64,000 bases of DNA, from positions 49,093,153 through 49,157,152 of the forward strand of contig CM019217.1 in assembly GCA_009741485.1 (NCBI GenBank), written 5' to 3'. This DNA is from Malurus cyaneus samueli. Its lineage: Eukaryota > Chordata > Aves > Passeriformes > Maluridae. Numbering within the stretch: the first letter of the stretch is position 1; each line of letters opens with the position of its first letter. This document shows, one piece after another, positions 1 through 11,400 of the stretch. The position numbers and the translations under genes are program-made. Below the pieces are notes generated by a model, which saw nothing but the letters and a program-made list of their open reading frames with translations, searched no databases and was not told the origin of the DNA.

Positions 1-1430
1 CATGAAACGGGGGTGAGTGTTGCATGAACAGTTGTTGTCTCTCATACGAAGGGACAAATCTGGAAAGATATTAAGGACACTGAAGTTGAGGGCAAAATTC
101 TCCTGCCAGTATCTGGCCAGGGTTAATGTTTACCCTTTGATCTCTCTAAGAGTAATACAAGTGGCAAGAGAAGGAACAAATAGTAAGTGCAAACTCAGGA
201 ATGCCTTTGTCACATATTCTCTCACATGCTTTACTCTTGTTTGCTCCCTTCTGTTACCCAGCTAGTGCAAGAGTAATGGGAACTGTACGTCAAAAAGCCA
301 AAAAAGAAAATTAAAGGTGGTAAAGAGCTTACTGAACAGATTGTGGATATGACACAAATCATTTTGTCCTGTAAATGAGAAGACAGGTGAGCAAGAAACC
401 ACTGCAGTGTAATTACAAAATTACAGTGTTGTAACAGACAGCAACATAAAATGGGAGCAACCAGTGTGAACATAAAACTGCTAACAGAAGCCATGTGTAA
501 AACAAGATCTGCAGATCAACCTTCATACTGTGTTGCATGACAGTGAAATACCATGACTCATCCAGACAAATCCAGAATATGGAAGAGGCATTTGTACCAA
601 CTGCTTCCTCTGTATGAGGAAAAAAAAAGATCTTAGGATTCATTTTGTAAAGCAAGTGATGTGCTTTGCACAATGTTCTGAGTACTTCCTGCAAAACAGC
701 TTAGGAAAGTCTGAAAAATGTGCATAGGACTGGATAAGGAGCAGAATCTTTCATAATGAAGTCCCACAGCACATGCAGGGCATAGGCTTCAAGTGTCTCT
801 GAAAACCAGAACCTGTCTGACAGCTTTGGTTTAGGTCCACAGGGGAGAGCATGAAACACGTTGTCACTTGGGTGCTTGTGACCAGCTACACTGCATTTTC
901 ACAGAATCAAAAAATTTTCATCTCTGCAAGCCATCCCCAATAATTACCACTACTTCTCCCCACTCTTTTTTTTCTTCCTTCTTTTTGAGCAACAGATTGG
1001 TGGCATTGTTCGCTTGGTTGAGTAAATGCAGAAATTTCTACCACATTTCTTACATCTAATGGAGATCCAAAACTTGCCTTGCAGTGGGATTAGCTTTAGT
1101 AATAGCAATGCTTCTTTGTGTCAACATGTATCATTAAGAAAAAGACTTTCAGATATTTGATTTTACTCATAAAGTTAGTAGGATTCATTATTTCTTTCTT
1201 GTTCTTTAAAAAGGGAATTGTTCTAGTATCTTAACAGGCAGTGAATCATGCTTAATTAAGAAAAAAATATATAACCATCTACAGTGGGATTCTTGTATTT
1301 TAAAGAGCTGTTTTGTCATAAAAGCTTTTGGGAACCGAATTAATTATACATTTTTGAAAGGCGGGGGAGAGGCACAAAAATAATTTGAAACCTTTGCACC
1401 AATTGCCTTAACCCCCATCTCGTACTTCAG
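1..1430. other. Non-coding flank left of the candidate exon
   Basis: This stretch has moderate GC and many stops in all frames. The longest open frames are under 100 codons and overlap on opposite strands, as expected by chance. I recognise no repeat family here. The last 30 bases form the intron end of the candidate exon that follows: a CCTTAAC branch-point-like element at 1406-1412, a C/T-rich stretch, then CAG ending at 1430. The rest shows nothing I can interpret. Confidence 0.6.
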
Positions 1431-1572
1431 GTCACTCTGTTCCAGACAAACCTGTCAGCACAGCGCAGACTGCATTCAAGTGCAGAGGAAAAAAGCAACG
1501 GCATTCGACAAAGGACCCAGTGGTCTCGAATGCAACACAGATGCAGGAAGCTCAGCCAAAACTCAAACTACG
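1431..1572 (+). CDS. Candidate internal exon, 142 bp, gene not recognised
   Basis: The segment is bounded by a good acceptor (pyrimidine-rich tract, TTCAG ending at 1430, branch-point-like CTTAAC about 20 bases upstream) and a good donor (G followed by GTATGT starting at 1573). Its length of 142 bp is typical of vertebrate internal exons. All three plus-strand frames are open across it, so the frame is not decided by stops. The frame starting at base 1433 reads HSVPDKPVSTAQTAF and is then rich in K, R, Q and S, ending in QPKLKLR. That looks like a low-complexity basic stretch of a nuclear protein, but this is inference. In this frame the exon takes two bases from an upstream codon and leaves two bases at its end. 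I do not recognise the protein. It could also be an untranslated or lncRNA exon, or a chance splice-site pair. Confidence 0.4.
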
Positions 1573-4500
1573 GTATGTGTTCTTAAAACGGTGCATTTTT
1601 TTATTTCTTTCCCCCTCCTCCGCTGTCCGTGAGGACCAGGGACATTCCTAGAACTCTGTCCTCACTCGCTGCGTCAAGGCAGCTGCTGAGGATGCTGGGA
1701 CAGTGTTTGTAAACACTCAAACCACGTGCACGCAAGCACATGGAGAGTCATCGTCCTGACCTAAACCTACCCACTTGGTAAGCCGGGGTTTCCCCGCAAT
1801 GGAGCCAAATCCTTTCCCAACACGATGTGACTTAGAGTAGCTCATGCCAGGACGTTGGAACACAAACTCGGACTGCTTATGCATTATTGGAAATTAGGCA
1901 GAAGAGTTGTTTAAACTTGAGCACTGAAATGTAAGTTTAAGGAAAGGGTAGTTCATGTAAAGAATGCAGACAATGTTTTTTATACAGCTGCAAAAACTCA
2001 ACTTATACCTGGAAACTTCTCCTCCCCCATGCATATACCTGGTAAACCAATATTCATATGTTGGGAAAAGATATGGAATATATTTTAGGTTAGAGATAAC
2101 GCTGTAGAACATATGAAGATTATTTCATATTGTCTAAATTGCACCATAGTATTTAATCAGAGCACTGATGGTACTGCTCTATACCTGGGAAAGACACTTC
2201 CAAGGGGTATTTGGTCATTGAGCTATTCCTGGTTCTTTTAGCTAGCTAACACTCACCTGCTCACTTCCTTGAAACTGATGTAGTTTAACAAAACTTTGAT
2301 CAGGCTTAAAATGCTAAATTATCCTTTCTTGCTGAACTTGAGCATAGAAAAAGTCTATTCCTTTACACACTGCGACAGAAATGCCTCCTGTATTTAATTT
2401 TTTTTTTGTAAGAGGAAAAACACACACACAAGGAATTAGGTCAAATACTGCAAGCCTTTATTTATCTGTAAGAATAATCCTTCTGGGATTTCTTGTCATA
2501 TGTATACTACAAGGCAACAGCACTCCAACTTGGAACCCCCATCTCCACAGGAACTTTTTAAAGCTTTTTAAAGACAGCCTGAATTTTGTTCAGGTTACTA
2601 AGATGATTCAGAGTTCTGGAAGGTGTTTGACAGAGATGAACAAGCCTGCTTGAAAAGACACACAGGAATCTAAATCTTCATGGCTTTTATTTGTTAAAGG
2701 GTTTTTCAAAGCATGGCAATTGTCATTAAAGTGACCCCGGATTTAAAATTCTTCACTACGAAAAACTAGTAATTTTCATTAATTACTTCTGATCTGCCTA
2801 TAAGTTAGGACTTAATTTTTGGCTTCAAGAACAATGTGGGATATGTGGATGAAATTAGCTAGCTGTTCTTTCTGTTTCTCAAACCTTGTTTTTCTCTGCC
2901 TTCCTCCTGTCACTCCCTGCTACATAATGCAAGGAATATTCGCAGTATTTTAATCCAAACAACCTTTTTGGGTCAGTCATCAGCTGTCATTGGGATTAGT
3001 CCATCTGATGCTGCAGGTTCAGAATTTTGTTCCTTAACCCCACCATTTCTGCATCCACTCAGTAAGCAATTCCTTGGCAAAATGGGTGATTTCCCATATA
3101 TATACACCTATAGATAATTTTTTAAAGCAGACTTATCTATCTTAAGGTAAGACAGAAGTTATTTCTTTTCAATGGGTGACTGAGAGGATGATTACTCACG
3201 GTACTTTCCATTTGTAAGGTTTTATTATCTAGGATTATTGGGATGAGGTATGCAAATAGAACATTTAACCAGTGATGATCTGAAAGTAAGAACCGGAACT
3301 ATGGCAACTGGTTGCTAGTTACTTGTTCAGTGTTCAAAAGCATATTTCTGCTGCAGAGTATCACTGAATGAGTAAGATGGTATTCACTGCCTTATGAAGT
3401 AAGGGATGGGAATAATGCTGCAAGTGTGATTGATTCATACAATTCTCTTCTTGGCTTTCAGCCATGATGCAGTCATATGCTTTATCTCTGTTCAGACTAC
3501 AGCTTTTTATAATGAATCATAGTACATCCCACTCCATTTCAGAACCAGCACATTGCCTTTCCAAATGATGTCACAACACTTAATGCTGCTGGCTGACTGC
3601 CTTAACAGCAATCAGAGAGCTGGACTAAATAAATACTGCATATTATTTGCCAAAATAATTTGTGGTTGTGTTCTCCAGCACAGTTTCCAAGATAACCACC
3701 GACTCTACTTGAAACTTGGCAACTTTGTTCTACCACTTTCAGGCTCCAGTTGTAAGCTGGCTTACAGATGCTGCTACCATGCCTAGAGCTACTGTGTAGC
3801 AGCGCAGTGAGAGAGGTAGAGAGGTCACTTGCTGTGACAAGCCAAATTTGACAATTCCAGCCAATTCTGGAATTCTACCTTGACAAATTGTCAGTTTTTT
3901 AAGAAGGACCTTACTTGGCTCCTGTAGAAACACAAAATGTATCTTCCACTTGGAGTGAAATGGAACAAGGGATTTAAAATCACTGCTTAGGCACACTGAT
4001 TAAAAACACTACTGTCCATGCAAGTAACTCACAAGTGAGGCACTCTCTATAACCCTGAACAGGATCGCCAGCATTAATCCAACAATCTCAACCAACTTTG
4101 GCAGCTGAAATGCCCATACCAGCAGCCACTACTGGTTCTCCTAGGTCCACATGTAGAAGCCAAAACATTTACAACTTCCTATTTCTGCTACCCAGTGCAG
4201 CACTGGTACCAACAAAAGACCTTGGACATCTGTCTATCATAGTAACTCCTCAACAAGCACACATTTCTTGTTCTTTAAACAATGCTGACATGCCTAAGTC
4301 TAGGACCATGTGCATTGTATCAAAACAATACCAGTTTTCTTGACTAAAAGACACCACACTGCATCACCACAATGCCAAAGTTCTGGTTAAAAACCCTACT
4401 ACCAACAGTAATAATTTAGCAAATTCAAATGCCTCAGCATCTCGCATTCAGCCTTGTCTCCTTCTGAAGATATGTTCTGAATGGCCAATACAAAATCACT

Positions 4501-5390
4501 TTCTGAGGTTTCCTGGATGAATTCACAAAGGTTTTTGTTTGTTTTTTTTTTTTGTCTGTTTTTTTTTTAATGTCACTTCCCAAAATGAAAGATGACTTTT
4601 GGGTTCTCCATTTCATGTAAACAGCAGTTCAGTCCCACCACCAAAACTGTTATTTTCCACATCTTTGCCTTCCCTTTCTTTCCTTCTTCCTACACCCTGG
4701 TTTCTAGATTTAAATGTTTTCCGACTTCACTGGCAGGGTTCATACTACACTTTCCATGAGAAACACAAAATAACTGCCCAACAGTGATTTATTTTCACTA
4801 GTTCCGAATGGTGGTTTTCTGTGGGATAAAATCCACGATGGGTCCATTTTTTCAGAGAGTTAACAGCAGCAGTCAGATCGCTCTGTAACTCGAGTTTATA
4901 CATGGCTACTGACCATTGACATTTCCCTGTTGAGTATATTCGGCAACCACATCGTTTTGGACTTTAAAACCTCCAGAGAAAGTGCCGTGGTGGAATACAC
5001 ATGCAAATACACAAGCGAATGTGTGACTGCACTCACCCCCTGCTGCAGTAAGTCAACCTGCCATTAACACGCGAGTAGAATGGCCTCATTAGCCGACAAA
5101 CAACACCCACTGACCTGCTTTCACTAGGGACACTATCTCCTCATCTCTGAAACTCTTAAACTTCACATTGAAAAGAAGAAAAAAAAGAAAATGATGCTGA
5201 ACATTCAGTGCTGCCGATCAATGCTCAAAGCCTGCACATTCGCATGCCGCTCATCATGGAAAACAAATCTTAAGATGAGATCTTTGGTTGCAGCTTTTCG
5301 AAGAAAGCACGCTATACTACATCACTTTTCCCTTCACCTGACTCCGAAAAGGAAAATTACTTAAGCAGAAAAGAGTCTGCTGAATTTCCA
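1573..5390. other. Non-coding stretch between candidate exon and CpG island
   Basis: No recognisable gene is present, and open frames are short and mutually overlapping. An exact octamer (ATGCAAAT) lies at 3250-3257, and a second in-register copy lies near 5000-5008 just outside the CpG island. T-rich runs occur around 4538-4569. From about 4800 to 5390 CpG content rises gradually and the sequence loses obvious repeats, which fits a promoter shoulder. A minus-strand splice-donor-like GGTGAGT is present at 5037-5031. No repeat family is recognised. Confidence 0.5.
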
Positions 5391-6019
5391 ACATTCAGAC
5401 CGCGAGCCGAAAAGCCTCCTTGTAACTCGGGGCAAGAGAATGAGCGCTGGTGTCTAAGGGGGTGATTTAACGCCGATAAACGCCGTGATGCGAGCGAGCG
5501 AGCGCACACTGCCGCGCGTCTGACTCAGGCGTGGTGAGGTTGTTGCTCTTGTCTGTCATCTGGCGGGGAACGAGCCTGACCTCGCCGAAAGCATTATTTT
5601 AGAGGAACACGCTCGAGAAAGTGATTCTCCTTTTCATCCCGTGGCCACATTGTGCCCCGACGGCAGGGTATAGCAACGCGGACAAAACACGCGTGGGGAT
5701 CATTGCACGGAAAATGGGAGGCCTCGCTCCGAGCCCCCGCCTCGCCCGCACGCACTTCTCCCTCCCAAGCCCCCCGGCACCGCGGTCCACTCGGCATCCC
5801 CTCGCCCTCCCCAAGCCCCGCAAGCCCCCGCCTCTCTCCCCTCTCCCCGGGCTGCGCCCGTCTTTGTGTCCACCCGGGGCCGGGGAGCGGCACAAAGCCG
5901 GGACGCCTCCGACCGCCGTCCCCCGTCCGCAGACAAAGGCGCGGGGAGGGGCGGCGAGGCGAAGCCCGGGTCCGGCCCCGTGAGGAGGGGGCGGCGGCGC
6001 CCCCGCCGTCCCTGTCAGT

Positions 6020-6030
6020 CAGCCATGTTG
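6020..6030 (-). promoter_or_regulatory. Second YY1-like element in CpG island 1
   Basis: Read on the minus strand the sequence is AACATGGCTGA, a partial match to the YY1 consensus AAnATGGCnGC. It lies about 200 bases downstream of the stronger element in the leftward direction. It could be a genuine second site or simply a chance near-match in GC-rich DNA. Confidence 0.3.
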
Positions 6031-6224
6031 GGGGACCCCCGGCGGTGCCCCCTCCTCGCCGACCCCCGGCGGCGCGGCGCGGCGCAGCCCCGCGACACCT
6101 CCCGGTAGCGCCGGGCGGAGAAGGCGGCCGGCGTGGGCATCCCGCTCTGACCTCTGCCGCGTCCCTCAGCCTCGCCGACATCCAGCACGCACAGCCCGGG
6201 CGCCGCGCTCCCCGCTCCTACAGC

Positions 6225-6235
6225 GCCGCCATCTT
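6225..6235 (-). promoter_or_regulatory. YY1-type element (AAGATGGCGGC on minus strand)
   Basis: The minus strand reads AAGATGGCGGC, an exact match to the extended YY1 motif common just downstream of start sites in CpG-island promoters. In that class the motif orientation usually follows transcription, so it points to leftward transcription beginning roughly 5-40 bases upstream, near 6240-6270. The element is seen directly. The start site is inferred. Confidence 0.6.
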
Positions 6236-6296
6236 GCTTCCTTCTGCTCCTTGGCGAGCGCGGCCGGGCCCCCGCATCAATATGCGCGCGGCGCCC

Positions 6297-6304
6297 TGAC
6301 GTCG
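6297..6304. promoter_or_regulatory. CRE-like site (TGACGTCG)
   Basis: TGACGTCG matches seven of eight positions of the palindromic CREB/ATF site TGACGTCA. It lies about 60 bases upstream of the YY1-type element when read leftward, a usual distance for a CRE in a CpG-island promoter. This suggests CREB/ATF input. Occupancy cannot be seen from sequence. Confidence 0.5.
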
Positions 6305-6313
6305 GCGCCGCCC

Positions 6314-6334
6314 CGCGCGCGCCCCGCGCGCGCG
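6314..6334. repeat. Two alternating CG runs
   Basis: Runs of CGCGCGCG (6314-6321) and CGCGCGCGCG (6325-6334) are separated by CCC. Alternating purine-pyrimidine CG tracts are favourable for left-handed (Z) DNA under negative supercoiling, and each is self-complementary. They lie just upstream of the inferred leftward start site. Confidence 0.6.
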
Positions 6335-8478
6335 GCACGGCTCCCCCGGGCCCCCCCACCGCGCGTGGCGCGGGGGCGCCCCAGCATCGTCACCAGCTGT
6401 CCCCGTTCCGACCGCGCGGGGCTTTTTTTCGGCTGCTGACGCTCTTCGGCTTTTGGGATTCCCCCCGCCCTTTACTCCCCCGCCTTTTTGCTTTCGCCGG
6501 TGGGTTCGCGGGACACGGCGGGACGCGGGGTACCGCCCGCCGGCGCCAGCCCCGCCACCCCCCGTGGGACACTCCCCGCCCCGCTCTCTCCCGTGCCTGT
6601 GGGCCGGCGGCGCTTTCCCACGGACCCGGAGCCCGTCTGCTGTCGCCGGGCACTTTCCCCCACCTGCGGCGGGGGGCTCGGGGGGAGACAGCTTGGTAGT
6701 GCTCGATAGGCGGCTGACAGCGTAAAAGAAAAGGCAAGAAAGGAAAAAAAACCCACAAAATCTCCTCAGGCTCCCCCAAAATGAAGCCCTGTCCCCGCAG
6801 ACACCGGGCTGCCAGCGGGGATTGCTCAGCGCGGGGTGAGCTGGACACCCGTCCCGGGAGCGCCCGCAGCCCCGCGGCTCCGGTCCGTGAGGAGCGGGAC
6901 TAGGGGCACCATTCCTAAACTATGGGTTCGCCGCAGGAGAAAAAGTGTCACGCCCGCGACAGCTGGAGCCGCAGGAGGTCTGGCTGCCGGTCCCAGCCCC
7001 GCAGCCCCGGGAGCGGAGGTTGGTGCCCCCCGAGAGTGCCAGCCCCCGCCGGCGGGGGACAAGTTCCCGCTGCCATCCCCTCCGTGCGCCGCTCGCCGCC
7101 CTTCGCCGGAGGAGCTGGAGCCCTTCCTGCTGGGCAGCTGCGGGGAGCAGAAGTAAAAGTGTGCGAAACCACCGCTCTGGGAACCGGCGCTTGGCTATCA
7201 CACCGCCGAAACACCGCCCGGAGTCCCGAGCGCCGGACCGAGCCGGGAGCCTCCCCTCCAGCGGGTCCCTCCGCTTCCCACCGCGCCGAGGAGAGCAGCC
7301 TCCAGGCTGCTTTCCCCCGGCCGGCCCGAGACTCGTGCGGGGCCGGGGGGTATTTTGGGAGAGCACTAGCTTCCCAGCCAGACCCTCTTACCTTCTCCGT
7401 TGTGTCCTTGGCCCCAGGGGGTGGCAGGAGAAGATCTGCATGCGCTGCATTCGTCAGTGGTGCCCAAGAGATGCTGAATCCCCATCTGTCCCCTGCCTGG
7501 CAAAGGCAAGCTGGTGAGCAAGGGCTTCAGCAAGATGACAAATACGGTGCATTCAATGCAGATCGGAGTGATTTCTTGGAAGTTCAGATCATCACTGAGT
7601 AATTTGTTTTTCACATCACAGGTTGTTCTCTGAGTTTTGGTTTTACTTTAATTTCTGTGAAACATTTTAGAAGCACACCAGAGAGAAAAGTTTGCCCTTA
7701 CAACTTGCTAAAATAGCCCTTTGATGGTGGCAGTGTCACTTCTGTGTCTTTGCAAGGCAGCTCGTTCTTCCCACCCCTTGGAAAGGTGCTGGTCTGGCTA
7801 GCCCTATCCTGTAGGAAAATACATGGGGTTTCTGACAAAGGTCTTTGTGTTTACTCCTGCAGAGCTGATTTCAGCAGCATTTCGTGTAGCCTAAATCTAT
7901 GCAAAGAGACTCAGGTCTCTCTCTTTTTGGAAAAGTAAGTGATGCAAAAAATGATCAAGGTCTGCCTCAATTTAGACTATTTTTTTTTGTGAGCTTTCAC
8001 AGCTCTTGCTTCATTTCCAGCAGGCTTTAATCAGTATTTAAAACTACTTTAAGTTTTCCAATTTTATTAAAGACTAGGGTTGCTTTTCTCCCTGGTGTGG
8101 CACATCCAGCTGACTTTACAAGGACCGAACATGCTCAGCCTCTCAGTGAGTTCAAAGTGCTCCCTCATCCCTGAGCTGTTCTTAGGCACTGTAGACTCCT
8201 CTATCCCCTGCACTGTCTTGTTCTTCCGAACCAGAGCTCAGCATTGACAGGGTTTGGCGGGGCCTCTCTCCGTGCTTTTCTCAGCATTTGCATTCTGCTG
8301 GGAGAGGTGACCCTCCTCTGCATGGCTCAGATGCCTCTCGTGCTGGCGAGCCCTTTGTGGCTGGAAGAGGCAGGTGGCTGGTTTTGGCAGGACCCTGCTG
8401 CACTGGAGCAAAGACCTATCTTCCCTTTGCATGAGCAAGCAGCTGCAAACCTAGGTAACTGTGGGGTGGGTAAAATGG

Positions 8479-8499
8479 AAAAAAAAAAAAAAAAAAAAA
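8479..8499. repeat. A homopolymer (21 bases)
   Basis: An uninterrupted run of 21 A. It could be the tail of an old retroposed sequence, but the preceding bases match no repeat I recognise and no target-site duplication is obvious. Confidence 0.9.
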
Positions 8500-11400
8500 C
8501 CTCCAACAACCAGCAAACCCAAAAGCCACAAGCAAGAGTTTGAAACTGAGCTGAGATTCTTTTGTTTTCCTGCTGTGCTCCTGTGCTGAAGGGACCACTC
8601 ATGCATGTGTTACCTGCACGTATGTGTGTGAGAAACACGTGCATTTTTTAAATGCTTCCTGTCATAGGTGTGGTTCCCTTCCCTATTCTTTTCTCTCTCA
8701 CTCTCTCTGTCTTTAAACTTTACTGCCCTAATGACAGCCTGTTGTAATCACCAGGCCCAATAAACCCAGGATCAGTCCTGCTGAACCAGCGCTACTGTCT
8801 TGCCTCCCGGAGCACAAGGCACATTTACCGGAGCCTCCCTGCACTGCCAGCTTGTGCTCAGCTATCTTGACCTACAGACCTCCTAAATGACCTGGTGCCA
8901 TCCTGTGGTCCTGCTACGTTTTGACAAACTGCAGGATCTTTTGGCTTCCAAGTCAATGGCTTTCTGTTGTGCACGCTTCTGTCAAATGCAGTGTGCTCTG
9001 CAATGCATGTTTCTTGGTATCTGTTAGCAGCCTAACAGGAGGGACATGAACCTAAATTCTCACTTGGAATAGTTCTGTTTGCTTCATGGTATTTGTTGAA
9101 TGAGAAAGTTTGACACTTTTTGCTTTGCTGTGTCTATCAAACAGAAGAAAAATGACTGAGCATGACCACAGTGAGAAGTGGCATAAAAAGCCCCACATTT
9201 TTTCACCCTTAAAGAGTTGGGGGCAAAAAGCTTTAACCTCTCAAACATGCTCTTCCCTGACTTAAGTTCTATGATTTCTCAAAGCAAGTGTCTTCTGTAA
9301 AAAACAGATATGCAGCTTCCTTGGAAATGTGCCGAAATGCACTTAGCTCAAGAGGTGTTCTGAAGCTGTTTCTAGAGCTATCCCAGCTACAGCATTTCTC
9401 ATGGGCACAACGTCAGGTAAAAAGCACCCTGCAATTAGAGCATTTGTGTGTACAGTGTGTAATTGCACACAATAAATCCAGTGGTTTCAAAGAGCGTGGG
9501 CCTTGCCCCTCTGCTGGAGGAAAAGCTTGCTCGCTGTGAAGGACGTCGGGGTGGCCAGGGCAGGAGTTGCAGCCAGTTTCCTCCTAAACCTGCAGTGAGC
9601 AAACCTGACTGATTTTCTGATGGAATGTAACATACTTGGCCTCCTCCAAGCCCCAAATTAAATGTCCAGAGATGTACAATGCAAATAATATTTCATCCTG
9701 TAGTCTGCATTGCAGAGTAAGTGGGTTTATATTAACTACCCACTTGACATAGCTTGCAGGGCCAAATTGAACTATGACTTAGAATTTATGCATAAAAAAC
9801 AATTCAGAGCTATAATTTAACTGTTTCTACTGACACTTAAACTTTTCATGTTGTTTTTATTCATGTTGTCTTTCCCCCATAATGAAGTATGAACAGCTGG
9901 TCGAGGTGAGAAGAAAGAAATTCATTAGATAGCCTATTTTACCTCCTTGAGCAAACCTTTAGGACAGCTCAGAGGACTGTCTGCTGTGACATGATAGGCC
10001 TGCAGAAAATCTCTCATGTCCTTTCTCTGCACAGACAAAGTCTCTGTCACGAGGGACACTGATTTCCCATGTCTGGATCGCAGCAGCATCTACCAGAAGC
10101 CCTAGAGGACAAGGTGAGGGAAAGGCAACAAATCCAGTTCAGTGAGCTATTGTTTTGCTTTGGTTTATGCTTTCAGCAATGCCTTTTTTGGGTCCTAAGA
10201 CATCTCCTCATCCATGAGCTTGAGAGTATCTGCTCGGAGCTGAGGGATGACAGTGATGCTGGGGCTGCAGCCATGTCAGCAGGCAGTGGGAAATGGCCCT
10301 GCCAGATTCATGTTGATGACAGGACACCACCTTTTTCCCCTGAATTCATCAAAGATCACCATCTGTGCTTTCATTGCATTCCTACCCTGGACAGGAAGGG
10401 GCATTTCCGGGACTGCACAGATGAGTTGTTGCACAGGAAACACGTGGGGAGCCCAGTTCTGTTTATCTGTTTGGGAGCGAGGTGCCCAATGACTGGGATA
10501 TCCTCAGGGATGATATCAGTGCTGTGGTGTGTTGGTGTGTTGTCTGCCCAGTGTTGTCATTCTCTTGGTGGGAGGTGTGTGTTTCTTAGGAGCTGTAGAC
10601 GTTTCAACTTTTAGACCTTTGGCTTTTGCCAGTGGGTGTGGATGTCTTTGTGCTGCTCTTCAGTGTTTATGGCTCTGAAGGTGACTGTAGCCTTGTGATT
10701 GCTCAGTCATTTATGGCTGGAAAGCCTGAATTTTGGTGCCCTAGGCATCTGCTAGGCAATTCCTGCCCCAGAACCATGGTTGGAATGAATGCCTTGGTGG
10801 AAGGAAGCCCATGGCAGAGGAGAAAGGGTAAAGGTGGCTTAAACAGAGGTGGAGCAGGAGGACATTTTCTGAAGCATTCTGAAGGTAAAGCTTGTCCTTT
10901 TGGGGTCCCAGGCTTGCTTTTTCATGGTTGTAGGAGTAAAGTCTTGAATCCTCCATCCAAGAGAAGCAGAAACTCTACTCACAGGATGTAGGGGAGGATC
11001 TGGGCTGAGGGATGGACACCAGGTCTGTGATTAATCCTAAAGAAGTAGCAGTTTAGTTTGTTGACTTCTGGTAATAACCTTCCAAGAAAGGGCCAGAAGC
11101 TGACCTGCAAAGGGGGGAGCACTCAGCAGTGTCTATAGATCCTAGATCAGCAACTGAGCTGGTGACATTCAGTATCAAAGTCAATTCTTCCTGCTCTGCT
11201 CATCCCACTCCCCAGCCTGTCAGCATTCCTCATGTGTGTCCACTCCTGGACTGCAGCACCTTTGGGAAGGCAGCAAAGCTGAGAAAACAAATGCATCAAC
11301 CCAGTAGCATAGACCAACATACGCAGGGGGACAGGAGCAGAGAGTGTGGTGTCCCTTCCTCAAAACACCGCCCTGTGGGCAGAGAGGGCAGCCAGTCTTG

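Larger units (their letters stand above)
5395..7370. promoter_or_regulatory. Large CpG island, likely promoter, direction uncertain
   Basis: CpG dinucleotides become frequent at about 5395 and very dense from about 5680 to 7370, with GC content far above the flanks. In vertebrates such islands mark promoters. Inside are a CRE-like TGACGTC at 6297, a YY1-type element on the minus strand at 6225-6235, a second weaker one near 6020-6030, and two CG-alternating runs at 6314-6334. The YY1 orientation suggests a start site near 6240-6260 firing leftward. Good donor-like sites exist on both strands at the edges (minus at 5037; plus at 7934, AAAA followed by GTAAGT), so a bidirectional promoter is equally possible. 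Several frames of 100-230 codons are open on both strands at once, which is a property of GC-rich DNA and not evidence of protein. Confidence 0.85.

Noticed and set aside
5594..6359. Overlapping frames in CpG island 1, including a 195-codon minus frame, a 114-codon minus frame and a 215-codon plus frame (5652-6299)
   Set aside because: Long frames are open on both strands over the same bases and consist of R, P, G and A runs. This is what stop-poor GC-rich promoter DNA gives. No domain or signal is visible.
6922..7602. 226-codon plus frame, the longest in this half of the window
   Set aside because: Most of it lies in the CpG island with R/P/G/S-rich composition and overlaps open frames in other phases. 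Its last part leaves the island without coding character. It could be part of a plus-strand transcript, but nothing shows translation.
10069..10614. 181-codon plus frame
   Set aside because: It has no recognisable domain, mixed C/H/F-rich composition, a second overlapping plus frame at 10247-10492, and a length expected a few times by chance in 64 kb over six frames.
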